A stretch of 64,000 bases of DNA from assembly GCA_017163975.1 (NCBI GenBank), contig JAFFSR010000034.1:1550001-1614000 (forward strand), in the 5' to 3' direction. The DNA comes from Anastatus disparis (Eukaryota > Arthropoda > Insecta > Hymenoptera > Eupelmidae). A model generated the notes under the pieces. That model had not been told where the DNA came from and searched no databases. It saw nothing but the letters and a program-made list of their open reading frames with translations. The position numbers and the translations under genes were made by a program. Below, piece after piece: positions 43,447 to 55,547 of this stretch; within the stretch, counting starts at the first letter, position 1, and every line of letters starts with the position of its first letter.

Positions 43447-43983
43447 TATCTTCTAGTCAGTTAAGTAATTATTTAGGTTCTCACTTATCAAAAGATTTTA
43501 CATTGCTCACGCAAATGTAAATCGTATTAGAACGTATTTTAATGAAATTGAATTTCAATGTGAGTCTAAAGATTTTGATATTTTTGCGATAACAGAGACC
43601 TTTCTTACGGAATAGGTTTCCAGTTCTGTCATGAATATAGATAAATAAGAATTCTTTCGACTTGATAGATAGGACTGGTGGTGGTGTTGATGCTTACGTC
43701 CGTAGTAATTGAAAAACAAGAATTTTACACCGCTCTGATTTGTCTTTTGACAACACTCCAGAATTTTTTCTATTAGATATAAGTGATAGCGTCAACTCTT
43801 TGCTATGTTGTGAATTCTATGTAAGGCCTAAGGTTTCTTTTTTAGATAATCTCTTATTATTCATCAACGTATGTATATAACTACAAGAATATCATCATTT
43901 CTAGGGACTTCAATATAGATTTGCTCAAATCTTTCTTCTCCTCAGATGCTCTGAGGTCTTATTTTGACTTTTTTTCACTATTT
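43447..43983 (+). pseudogene. LINE2 segment 2: start of the ORF2 endonuclease
   Basis: Resumes LINE2 after fold-back 2. AHANVNRIRTYFNEIEFQ (from about 43509) is the counterpart of AHINVNRLRSHFNLVQ in LINE1. FDIFAITETFLTE follows, then broken pieces matching GGGVAAYIR, LHHSDPSFNNEPEYLMLDI and the GDFN region. Several stops and shifts show decay. The segment ends at the TIR element inserted at 43984. Confidence 0.75.
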
Positions 43984-45068
43984 TGCTTTCTCATAGAGAA
44001 AGCATTGTATCGATAAAAAAATTTTTTTTCTATTTTTTCATTAATTTGTACATATTAAGACTCGGGGAGTCGAAAAAAGTGGTTTCCAGAAAATGTCTGT
44101 ATGTATGTGTGTGTGTGTGTATGATTTCAGTACGCCAAAAATATCTCGAGAACTACTCGATGGATTTGCTTCAAATTTTGCATGCAATTTATTTTTTTGT
44201 CTAACTGGCGGGGAAGCTATTAAAAATTGATCTTCTTAAATCAGTTTTTTTTTTAAAGCAATTTTAATAATTTAAAAAAAATTTTGATTTTTAATTTTTT
44301 TGTTATTTTACGTAAACTACTCGAAGAATTTTCTTGAAAATTTGTATGGACATTATTTGCGACTGTCAAAAGGAGAAAAACTTTTACTAACTGATTTTCT
44401 TAGCACACTTTTAATTTTAGAGCAATTTAAAAATTAAAAAAAAAATAATTTTTTTTTCATTTTTCTTTTATTTTATGAAAACTATTTGATTGATTTGCTC
44501 CAAAATTTTTATGCAAGTTATTCGCTATTGGCTAAAGGAAATAAGCTTTGGAAAACTTATTTTCCTAGTGCAGTTTTAATTTAAGAGAATTTTGAAAATT
44601 TTGAATAAATGTTTATTTTTAATTTCTTTTTATATTACACTAAAACCATTCGATAGATTTGCTATAAAATAATTATGAAAATTATTCGTTATTGCCTTAA
44701 TGAAATAAGCTTTAGAAAACTTATTTTCTTAGCGCAGTTATAATTTTAGAGTTTGCTCCGAAATTTGTATGCAAGTTATTTGCTACTGTCTGAAGAAAAC
44801 AAGTTTCGGAAAACTAATTTTCTCAGTGCAGTTTTAATTTAAGAGAATTTTGAAAATTTTCATACAAATTTTTATTTTTCATTTACCTTCTTTCTTAGCG
44901 TGGTTACGATTAGAAATTTCGTTGTCATCATTCTTTTAAAGTACAAATTTATAAATAAATATTAATGTTAGATAATTTTTATATTAAAATCACATTTAAA
45001 TAAATATAAAAAAATTAATGAAATTCAAAGAGCTCTATGAGAAAGCATTCCGCCAAAGCACTTGGCAG
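43984..45068. mobile_element. TIR element with an internal ~165 bp array, copy 1
   Basis: Begins TGCTTTCTCATAGAG, extended to the near-palindrome TGCTTTCTCATAGAGAAAGC. It ends CTCTATGAGAAAGCA at 45047, with ~20 further bases (ttccgccaaagcacttggca) shared by the second copy. Inside are about five degenerate units (gatagatttgctccaaaatt, gcaagttattcgctattg). There is no ORF of note. It splits the LINE2 endonuclease: ...SYFDFFSL | FLVPIRATHHV.... Confidence 0.8.
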
Positions 45069-47487
45069 CGTTTTTAGTGCCCATTAGGGCCACTCACCAT
45101 GTATTCACTACAGATCGTGACTCTCATACTTGGTTAGATTTGTTTTTCATTATTGATGGTTTAGCTTTACTATCTTATGAGAAATTAAACTTCCCATTTA
45201 TTGCCGGTCATGATTTAATCGAAATCAAATTCAAGTTTTCTAAGCCTGAAAAAGTTATCAAATCTTTGGTAACTAGGAACTTTAGAGATTTTAACTTAGA
45301 TGCTCTAAAATCTGCTGTCACTTATAGTTTTTCTTTATGTTTTTCTGCAAGTCCACTGTATACTCTCTCTGTAAATGTGTTGTCTGATTTTCCTTACTCT
45401 TTTAGTACTAGGCCAAATATCATTCATCAATCTTCTCTCGAGTTGAGTAGACAATTTATTGATGGTAAAGTTGGCACCTTTACTTCCAATATTGTCGATG
45501 TCTTTAGTAAATTTGTTCCAACGAGAGTAATTAAGATTTCTAGCAAGCGCAAACCATGGGTTTCTCATGATTTGCATTTGCTTATGAAACGACGTGATAA
45601 TTGCTATCGTTTGGCTCAGAGATCTAGCTCGTTCGATAATTAAGCTCGCTTCAAATCACTTCGCAATGAAGTTTTTAACTCACTGTGTAAGTCGAAGAAT
45701 GACTTCATTGCAAACAAACTTTCATCAGCGCCCACGGTCAAAAATAAGTGGTCAGAACTTCGTAAGTTGGGCCTTTCCAACAACACTTTGCTATCTTCTC
45801 TTAAATATTTTTTTTTATCAGAAGCATTACACTTCGGTTTTATCGCTTAGTCCTGCACTGACTGATGCTGACATTGAACATGTTCTGTCAACCCTGTTCA
45901 GATCTGATGTTCCAGTCTTTGATTTTGTGCCAACTAATTATATAAGTTTAATTAACATTTTGCTATCAGCTAGCTCCAAAGCAGTGGGTCGAAACAAAAT
46001 TTCTGCTGATATGCTCAAGATGGGGGATAGTTCCATAGTTGATAGTCTTACTTTTATCATTAACGACTCTCTTGTCCATGGCTATTTTCCAGCAGCCTGA
46101 AAGAGAGCATTTTTATTACCATTTGTTAAGCAAGCCAAGAAAGACAGCCCATCACAGACTTGTCCCATCGCCAAACTTTATGAGATTTCAAAAGTTTTGG
46201 TGAGGGTTGTTTATACTCAGTTCTCATCTCATCTTGAGAAAAATTTCTTACTCGATTCATACCAAGCTGGATTCAGAAAGGGTCATAGTACCCAAACAGC
46301 CTTGTTACACTTACTGAATGACTGTAGGACTGCTATCAATCGCCGTATGGTCACAATGCTATTTTTTAAAATTTTTTTAAGGCCTTCGGTGGATTTCCTG
46401 ATTGTAAATTACTCATCAAACTACGTACCAAGAACTGCTCAGATATAGTAATTAAATGCTTCATATTTATCAAATCGTGGTTACTCCGTGATGGGCGATT
46501 TAAACTATATAACGGTGTCAGCTAGTGTCCCTCAAGGCAGTGTCCTAGGACTGCTGTTGTTTATGGTTTTTATAAAGGATATCTTATCTGTCTTGTCTCC
46601 AACTAACCATGTTCTTTTTGCTGACGACCTACAAGTTTATAAATCTTTCTTGTCGATGAATCTGGAGAAGGAGGTCAGTTTCATGAATAATGAGATTGCC
46701 TCTGTGGTTAAATGGGCAGATGATAATGGCTTACTTCTAAATGCGAGGGAAACTCAGGCTATATTTATAGATAGCAAGCAATACGTCTCTTGTTTAAGAG
46801 ATAGCTCTGTTTTTAACATCTTAATTAGTGATACAGTTGTTCCATATACATCAGTGGTAAAAAAATCTTGGTTTATGAATGTCCTCTACACTCGATTAGA
46901 ACAAACGGGTCTCTTCAACGATTCAGGAAATACATGCTACTTTACGATCATTAAAATTCTATAAACATGCCTTGGCCCAATATACGAGGAAACAATCGGT
47001 TAAGTTCTTGATTTTTCCTCATTTTGATTATGCAGTAGTTGCCTAAGCTGATCTCCCACAAACCTTAAATCTTCGCCTGCATAGAGCTTTTAATACCTGC
47101 ATTCGTTTTTCGCATGGCCACAAAGGAAGACGTAATAGAGTTACGCCCTTTTGCCTTGATTATCGTTGGCTTTTTGTTCAGAATAGACGCTTACACCTAA
47201 AAATTTCTTTGGGATATAATGTGGTTGCCCATGTTAGTTCATCTTACCTAGCCTCTAGGTTCGTAAAGCAACATGTTCACACGTCTGTACGTTCTTTTAC
47301 CGGACTGCCGCCAAGACTTTTCATTTGTCAGAATGTCCATACAGATGCTCTTCAGCACTTTTTTGCTTTTTCAACAGCTGATTACTACACTAAAGAACGT
47401 TTTTCAATTGAGTCTTTTTCTTCTGAAGGTTTCTACTCCTTCAAACGATCACTGTATGGAACGCTTCTTCTGAATGAGTATGAATAG
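45069..47487 (+). pseudogene. LINE2 ORF2 endonuclease end and reverse transcriptase
   Basis: SHTWLDLFFIIDG and FIAGHDLIEIKF close the endonuclease. The RT is in pieces: 45594-46100 (NKISADMLKMGDSSIVDSL), a stop, KRAFLLPFVK, 46197-46448 (YQAGFRKGHSTQTALLHLL), then 46488-46964 with [12 protein letters not shown] and the catalytic FADD at 46617-46628. The C-terminal region ends at 47487 (SFSSEGFYSFKRSLYGTLLL). The usual DFSKAFD block is destroyed. It is the same family as LINE1, with independent damage. Confidence 0.85.
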
Positions 47488-47898
47488 TCGTGGCACAAAA
47501 TGGGTACTGGCTAATTAACTTATAGTCACCATTAATGACATTGCTCTGTTGACTAGCTAATATATTTATTTTTTGCACTGAATTCCTTCAATTTACTTAT
47601 GGAGCTTTAAATATTACCAAGTATTATAAATTTTTATTATTGAGTTTCCATAATATTAAGCTAAAAATAACTATACTCACTTGCTGATATTGCTGTTATC
47701 ATTATCTTTCTAACTATTATTACACTTCTTAGTTCAGTAATCATTATCTCAATGATTTATATTATATCATTGTTTATTATGTTATCACAATATGATTTAT
47801 GAATAATGTTATACGTTATTGTATTTCATCTAATAGTGCCAGACAAGGTATATACCCCAAGGCTGGATAAAGAATGTCTATGTCTATGTCTATGTCTC
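45069..47898 (+). mobile_element. LINE2 segment 3: rest of ORF2 and 3' end
   Basis: Carries the end of the endonuclease, the RT and a 3' UTR of about 410 bp. It finishes in a short tandem tail (aatgtctatgtctatgtctatg, about 47872-47896), a simple-repeat end typical of CR1/jockey-like elements rather than poly-A. Confidence 0.75.
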
Positions 47899-47929
47899 TC
47901 TCACCCTCTCTTGCCCTTTCAATTTATCA

Positions 47930-48348
47930 GTATCCTTTATTTTCTGTAAATTTATTTTTGTTATCTTAGTATTATTTAATTATTTTATATTTATTTTGTT
48001 GTTTTCCTTTAATTTTTACATGAGCTTCTTTCTTACGTAAAACGCTATTTGCATGTTTTTGTTCCAATTTATCAATACTCATTTTTTTCTTGAATTTGAA
48101 TTACTTTAATTTTTATATAAGCTTCTTTCTTACGTAAAGCCTCATTTGCACACATTTGTTCCAATTCATCAGTATTCTTTTCTTTCTTAAATTTCAATTT
48201 CGATATCTTTGTATTTTTTTACTTTTTTTTATATTTATTTGGTTGATTTTGATTTAAATATAAGCTTCTTTTTTGCGAAGCCTTATTTGCACGTATTTGT
48301 TCCGATTCATCAATACTCTTTTTTTTCTTGATTTCTATTTTCCTTATC
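47930..48348. repeat. Irregular T-rich tandem array, first part
   Basis: Recurring blocks (ataagcttctttcttacgta, tttgttccaattcatcaata, then ttttctttctt) at intervals of about 95-147 bp. The array resumes after two insertions at 49011-49052 and 51030-51330. Confidence 0.65.
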
Positions 48349-49010
48349 TTACTAGGAGAGTATCAGACCTCCGGATCACGGATTTTGCTCAAACTTTGTG
48401 ATAAGTTTTTAGATGTCAAAATATGAAAGGAAACAGAATTTTAGACCCCATATTTCCCTAGTTACAGGTAATTAAAGAATATCACTAAAAAAGTTACTAG
48501 ATTTTCAAACGCTTACAGTTCCTTAGCATTGATAGCTAGGAGCTTGAAACTTTTTTTAAATGAAAGCTGAGCTCAAATCCTTTCGAAATAGTAGTCATAG
48601 CATGTCAAAATATTATTTTTTCCCAAAGTTATAGCGTAATAAACATTAGACCCAATTTCAGCTTTTTTTATTAATTAATGTTTTAAAAAGAAAAATCAGG
48701 TCCAATGTTTATGACGCAATAACTTTGGGAAAAAATGATATTTTGACATGCTATAACTACTATTTTGAAAGGATTTGAGCTCAGCTTTCATTTAAAAAAA
48801 GTTTCATGCTCCTAAGTATGAATGCTAAGGAACTGTAAGCGTTTGAAAATCTAGTAACTTTTTTAGTGATATTCTTTGATTGCCTGTAACTAGGGAAATA
48901 TTGAGCGTTGGGGTCTAAAATTCTGTTTCCTTTCATATTCTGACATCTAAAAACTTATCACAAAGTTTGAGCAAAATCCGTGATCCGGAGGTCTGATACT
49001 CTCCTAGTTA
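48349..49010. mobile_element. PIF/Harbinger-type palindromic MITE (656 bp)
   Basis: Near-perfect palindrome 48352-49007 with ends CTAGGAGAGTATCAGACCTC/complement, flanked by TTA (48349-48351, 49008-49010). A 3 bp TTA/TAA duplication is the hallmark of PIF/Harbinger. The axis is near 48680. Non-coding. A 664 bp sister copy is at 60623. Confidence 0.9.
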
Positions 49011-49052
49011 GTATTTTCTAATTTCTCTTTATATTTATTTCATTGTTCTTTT

Positions 49053-51029
49053 TGCTTTCTCATAGAGAAAGCATTGTATCAATAAAAAAATTTTTTTTCT
49101 ATTTTTATATTAATTTGTACATATTTAGACTCAGGGAGTCGAAAAAAGTGGTTTCCGGAAAATGTCTGTATGTGTGTGTGTGTATGAATTCAGTATGCCA
49201 AAAATATCTCGAGAACTACACGATGGATTTGTTTCAAATTTTGCATGCAATTTATTTTTTTGTTTAACTGGGGGGAGGGGGGGAAGCTATTGAAAATTGA
49301 TCTTCTTAGCTCAGTTTTTTTAGAGCCATTTTAAGAATTTTAAAAAAATTTTGATTTTTCATTTTTTTGGTATTTTACGTAAACTATTTGAAGAATTTGC
49401 TTGAAAATTTGTATGAACATTATTTGCGACTGCCAAAAAAAGAAAAACTCTTACTAACTGATTTTCTTAGTGCACTTTTAATTTTAGAGCAATTTGAAAA
49501 TTGAAGAAAAAAAATTTTTTCTTTATTTTTCTTTTATTTTATGAAAACCATTCAATAGATTTGCTCCAAAATTTGTATGCAAGTTATTCGCTATTGTCTG
49601 AGGAAAATTATCTTTGGAAAACTCATTTCTTTAACGCAGTTTTAATTTTAAAGCATTTAGAAAATTTTTTAAGAAATGTTTATTTTTCATTTTCATTTAT
49701 ATTACACAAAAACCATTTGTTAGATTTGCTCTAAAATCATTATGCAAATTATTCGTTATTGCCTTAATAAAACAAGCTTTGGAAAACTTATTTTCTTAGT
49801 GCAGTTTTAATTAAGAAAATTTTGAAAATTTTTTAAAAAATTTTTTTATTTTTTTTGAGTCTTACGTAAACTACTCTAAAAATTTGTTTAAAAATTTGTA
49901 TCGTAATTATTTGCTACTGTTACAATAATAAAAACATTTAAAAACTGATTTTCTTGGAATACTATTAATTTTAGAGCATTTTGAAAATTTTTAAAAAAGT
50001 TGTTATTTTTTATTATTTTTCTATTTTACGAAAACCATTCGATAGATTTGCTCCAAAATTTGTATGCAAGTTATACGCTATTGTCTTAAGAAAATAAGCT
50101 TTGGAAAACTTATTTTCTAAGCGCAGTTTTAATTTAAGAGAATTTTGAAAATTTTGAAAAAATGTTTATTTTTCAATTTTTTTTATATTACACTAAAATC
50201 ATTCGATAGATTCGCTATAAAATTATTATGAAAATTATTTGTTATTGCCTTAATGAAGCAAGCTTTGGAAAACTTATTTTCTTAGTGCAGTTATAATTTT
50301 AGAGCATTTTGAAAATTTTGAAAAAAATTTATTTTTAATTTTTCATTTTTTTTGGATCTTACGTAAACTACTCTAAAAATTTGTTTAAAAATTTGTATAG
50401 AAATCATTCGATACTGTTAAAATAATAAAATCATTTAAAAACTGATTTTTTTGGCATACTATTAATTTTATTATTTTTCTATTTCACGGAAACTATTCGA
50501 TAGATTTGCTCCAAAATTTGTATGCAAGTTATTCACTATTGTCTAAAGAAAATATGATTTGGAAAACTTATTTCCTTAGCGTAGTTTTAATTAAAAAAAA
50601 TTTTGAAAATTTTGAAAAATATTTATTTTTCATTTTTTTTTATATTACACTAAAACCATTCGATAGATTTGCTCTAAAATTATTATGCAAATTATTCGTT
50701 TGCTTAAATATTGCTTAACACTCCAAGAGACTCACAGCACAGCTGGCTAAATAAATAACTTCAAAAATAAAACAGAGATCAGCACGTGCAGATGTAAAAG
50801 AATTTTGAAAATTTTCATACAAATTTTTATTTTTTATTTATCTTCTTTCTTGGCGTGGTTACGATTAGAAATTCCGTTGTAATCGTTCCTTCAAAGTACA
50901 AATTTATAAATAAATATTAATGCTAGACAATTCTTTATATTAGAATCACATTTAAATAAATATAAAAAAATTAATGAAACTCAAAGAGCTCTATGAGAAA
51001 GCATTCCGCCAAAGCATTTGGTAGCGTTT
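49053..51029. mobile_element. TIR element with an internal ~165 bp array, copy 2
   Basis: Same ends as 43984-45068 (TGCTTTCTCATAGAG...CTCTATGAGAAAGCA at ~51005, plus the shared 24 bp). It has about ten internal units instead of five, which accounts for its larger size. A short unrelated stretch interrupts the array at about 50715-50800. Confidence 0.8.
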
Positions 51030-51318
51030 TTTATTTTCATATATCCTTTTTTCTAAAGCCTCATTTACAGATTACAGATTTTTTCTGATATATCAGTATT
51101 TTTTTTTCAATTTCATTTTTATTATCTCATTATTATTTAATATTTTTCATGTTTATATGGTCGATCTTCTTTTATTTTCATATAATTTTTTTTTCACGTA
51201 AACATAACGAGCACACTTTAGTTCTAATTTAACAGTACTTTTTTTCTGCATTTTCGTAATCATGTCTTTTTCTGAATTTTCTTTATATTAATTCGATTGT
51301 TCTGTTAGCATTTTCATA
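51030..51318. repeat. Irregular T-rich tandem array, last part
   Basis: Continuation of the 47930-48348 array (aaagcctcatttacag, atatatcagtattttttttt, ttttcacgtaaac). Confidence 0.6.
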
Positions 51319-51579
51319 TTAAATCCTGTTATACATAAAGCTCCTGTGTTGTCTATTTCTTTTAATTTTTTTTTCATTCAATTTAATCTCATCAATCTTA
51401 ATTTCAGTATCGTTATAATTTATGTGGGTATCATCGAAATCCAATAAATCATCATTTGGTTTTAAAAAAATGGTATCTAAAATGTGATTGTCAATTTCCA
51501 TCTGGATCATTTCAAGATTTGAATTCTTTCGTTCACGATACATTTTCATGAATTCTTTTTGTTGTGCTAATAAATGCAT
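51319..51579 (-). CDS. Hypothetical ORF, 86 aa
   Basis: An acidic/basic mixed-charge product, MHLLAQQKEFMKMYRERK..., with a helical, charged N-terminal half, an Asp-rich middle (NDDLLDFDDTHINYND) and a lysine-rich end. Composition is more protein-like than other frames of this length in the window. It borders a T-rich array whose antisense is lysine-rich, which may explain the tail. No family is recognised. Confidence 0.2.
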   Translation of the reverse strand: MHLLAQQKEFMKMYRERKNSNLEMIQMEIDNHILDTIFLKPNDDLLDFDDTHINYNDTEIKIDEIKLNEKKIKRNRQHRSFMYNRI

Positions 51580-52917
51580 TTGTGAGCTTTTTCAAGAAGT
51601 TCAATCTTAGCGATATCTAAATTAATAGCATTGTTCAAGGTTAAGAAGAATTTTCTAGATTACACACATTCTCAACACATACATCTAATACGCAAGCGCA
51701 CACTCTCGTCACAGTTTGCTTTGTCGCGTTTTCTAATTTTGTTCAATTAGTCGTTGCCTAGCGTTCGAAGCCACACCAGCATCTCAATGCTCGCGACACA
51801 CATACAACTCAAGAAATCATTTATGCAGTCCACACTACAAACTTCATATTGAAATTTTCCCAGTCTCTCTTTTGTTTTGTAATTATAATTAGATAAGTTC
51901 ACTTGTAATAGAAAATTGAGTAATTATAAGTGAAGTGTTGTGTTGTAGTTATTTTTTGATATTGCACCTGTAAACCTATCTAATTACGCACAAGCATATA
52001 CGATTTTTTTCAACAGTGAGACTAAAATTAGCACTTTTCGTTTTCCGTGCCGGGAGCAAAAGTGGTATTTTTAGCCCACTGTTGAAAAAATGGTATTTTT
52101 GGGAACATGGTTTATGACAAAGACTTCTTATCATGTCTGGTGAATCATCGTAATTAATATCTCTCTATACTATAAAAGATTTTCGCCGCTGTCGCTGTCA
52201 GTCTCTCAACTTCTTACCTTAAATCCTTCTTTTTACTGATAATTTTTGCATAATTTATCGTAGATTTATTGAGAATTTTAACTAAAACTTTAATATTTTA
52301 GATAAGTTTAACTAATTTATTGAGAATTTTAGCTAATTTATATTAATTTTAGCTAAAATTCTAATTTTTTAGCTAAGTTTATTTCATATTATTATCATAT
52401 TCATATTTTCTAGGAAAATATGAAGAACTGGGGTTTAAAATTTTGGATTTATTCATATTTCAACATCTAAAAACATTTTCCAAAATTTGAGCAAAAGCGG
52501 TGATCTAAATATGAAAGGTTAGATAAATGAGAGACAAGAAAGTACATTATGAATAACTGTAATGTAACTTAAATTCTCGCTTGAATTTTGCTTAGCCGTT
52601 ACTTCAAAGATTAATTTTTACAATGTGCAAACTCTGTGCTCAATTGAATAAAACAAACGAATTGTGAAACACTATTAGTCTTAGCACACACTGTATAATT
52701 GCACTTATTATAACATAAAAGACTAATTCATAATGAGTACTGATTCATGACTTTCACTTCGATCGTACTATATTATAGAATTGAAATATTAATGATATTA
52801 ACTTTTTTCGATTTAACATTCCAAAACTCTAAATAAAAAGAAAATTAAACACTATGAATGATAAATCAAAAAAGAAAACTATAATTTAAAAACTATACTT
52901 AAATCGTATCAACGGTC
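51580..52917. other. No gene seen; a Helitron-like 5' end at about 52160
   Basis: At 52160-52205 the sequence tctctctatactataaaaga is followed by gattttcgccgctgtcgctg. This resembles Helitron 5' starts (TCTMTAYTATAAAA), but no matching 3' end or protein follows. The remainder is AT-rich with repeated taatttattgagaattttagc phrases (52260-52380). Confidence 0.35.
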
Positions 52918-53260
52918 GCGGGGAAGGTGTCATTCCATTTTTGGTTGTAAAGAGGTGTCATTTCAATTTTGGTTGAAGAAAAGTGTCATTTCATTTTGGA
53001 TTAAAAAGGAGCTTTCGTTTCATTTTAAAATAAAGAAAAGTGCTATGTCAAAAATTTTCTTTTTTTTAAACATGTAGTAGATCCCAAAAGAAATTAATTA
53101 ATTGCAAAATTATAATAAATTAAATTAATTAATTAAATATATAAATTGAGAAACACAAGCCTCTTTTTAACCCAAAATGAAATGACATCCTTTTTCAACT
53201 ATAAATAAAATGACACCTTTCTTCAAACAAAATTGAAATGACACCTCTCTATTGGGATTC
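52918..53260. repeat. Inverted repeat of short ~25 bp units
   Basis: aggtgtcatttcaattttgg / ttgaagaaaagtgtcatttc on the left face their complements on the right (aaaattgaaatgacacct). The axis is near 53090. It is probably a small non-autonomous element; the ends are unclear. Confidence 0.55.
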
Positions 53261-55547
53261 AACATGGGGATGTGACCAATATACATAGTCAACAAATATG
53301 GTGCCAATAAGCATGTGCTTAGTATTTTAAAGATAGGCAAAAAGTTATTTCTTATCAAAAATGTTTTTAAATATGAATCAATTTGTAATTAGGTAGGTAC
53401 ATATTCTGCAGAAAGAATAGTTATTGAAGGAGTGGTAGCCACTCGCTCCGTAAAGATCTAAGTGATCATAAGAGTTTTCTTTCCAAACGAGGTTGATTTC
53501 AATCCCGGGTATTCGGATATATTTAGTAATAGATGATATGACTATTATTGTCTCAGTTGGGACTAAGAGTACGTTACATTATTTATGAACATAAAATTTT
53601 ATTTTTTATTCAAATATTCTCTCCTTATACTATTTTAATCAAAAAATAGTATAAGGAGAGTCATTTAAGAACTGAAACTCAATGAAGAAAATCTTCTTGA
53701 ACGAAATCTTATATTCTGTATGGAAATTTATATTCTGTATGGATGGAACTCTCAATTGATTTGCATGAAATTTACGCGTAAATGATAGAGATTTCATAAA
53801 AACACATCAAAATTTTCGCTCACTTATATCAATGTATAATGGACGTCACTTTTCAGGCTTCTTATATATTCAAAACCTCATATTTAACCTTCAGAGAGCT
53901 CTTGCGTTCCTTGAGAATAAAAAGTTTACACATCTTGGTACATCCAGCGGAAGTAATCAATTAGATTATTATAAATCAAAATTATAAATCCTTAGTCTGC
54001 CGGCAACTATTTTTTTTTATAATTTAAATTTTCTTTTCTTCTTTAGAAATATTTTTATAGCAAATATTTGAAATCGTTCATAGAAAATGTCATGATTGAT
54101 ATGAATATATATATAAAAACAAAAGACACGATTACGTCTATTCTGAAATTTGTTTACAACATTAAATAATATACAGTATTAACATTTTCTTTTATAAGAA
54201 ATGTATATACATGAAAATAAATATTTTTGTATTATAAAAAGAATCCTTTTTTTGATAATAATGTGAGTTTATTAATAATTTAACATTAAAATTGTATAAA
54301 GAAAAGAAATTAAAAATAAGCTTGAATACGTTGTAGAAAAAGTAAATAATAACAATAATAGTAGTGTTAACATTAATTGTAATGATAGTATAAAATCATT
54401 ATGATAATCATTTTTGTTGAAAAATGATCAAATTTTTGTTGAATTAAATTAAAAAGATTTCCACCCCATTCCATTTATTTACAGTTATTTGCAAATAACC
54501 ACTACTTCTGTCTCAAACCAAACTATTTATAACATTTATTAGCATTTGCTTATAGTTATTAGCAAAACTGATTTAAAAAATTGCAAATTCTTGGAAATTT
54601 TTAAATTTATAAAAGCAGGATGGGGGTTGGCGTGCTTGCGCGAACTTACTTAATTATATTAATTTTCAATAATACAAATAATTCTTCGGAGTTTAAATAG
54701 AACTATTTAATATAAAAAAATTTATTTATAAATGTAAACATTATGAATATTTGGATAATTTTATATTAAATTTTGACTATATAGAGTATATTTGTTCTTC
54801 AATTAATTCTGCTTTTATCAACCTAAATTTTAATATCAATAACATCAAATGAGATCAGTATGCCAATAATGTGCAACAAAAATTTTTTCCCTCAACCGGT
54901 AATGTGGTTCTTTCCATTTTTTAACTAAAAGACACAGAGAAATAAAAAAATACTTTCTAATTTTATATGAAAAAGAATAGAAAAAGGTGTTTATTTTTTC
55001 CGTAAACATAATAATTTTTTAATGAAAAATTGTTCAAGATTGAGGAAAGTTAGCTTTTTAGTCACCAATGAATTGAAAATATTTGGAAATTACCTAAACT
55101 CCACAGTAATCAAATATATAATCTCATAATATATTAAAACTTATTACTATTAGTGGAATTAATAATAAAATAATTGTTTTAGTTGTAAATGTAGTATTTA
55201 TTTATACGCGAAAATATTTTCATAATTCAAATATTATCTAAAAACCTTTTTAAATACTAAAATAATCTTTTTAAAATTTTTATCATTTCGTAATTTTTAT
55301 TCTTTTGAAATCAAGAATCTGCTGCACAAAGTAAGTCGTTTTTCTTATGAGCACATTTACTGTCTGTCTGTTTTAATGAACTCTAAATAAAGTCATTATA
55401 AGAATGAAACAATGATTTAAACTTGAATTACTTTTATTTTCATTATTAACAAAAATGCACTTTGTTGTTGAATTTTTGAAAAGTCGTTCTATGTCCAAAC
55501 TTGTTTAAAATAATTTGTACGAATGAATTTTCAGATCTCGTTCAATA
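53261..55547. other. AT-rich, no gene; one weak tRNA/SINE-like patch
   Basis: At 53433-53530, ggagtggtagccactcgctc ... gaggttgatttcaatcccgg looks like a worn tRNA-derived SINE head on the + strand, but the A-box is poor. A short inverted repeat, ctccttatactatttt/aaaatagtataaggag, lies at about 53621-53661. Nothing else is supported. Confidence 0.4.
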
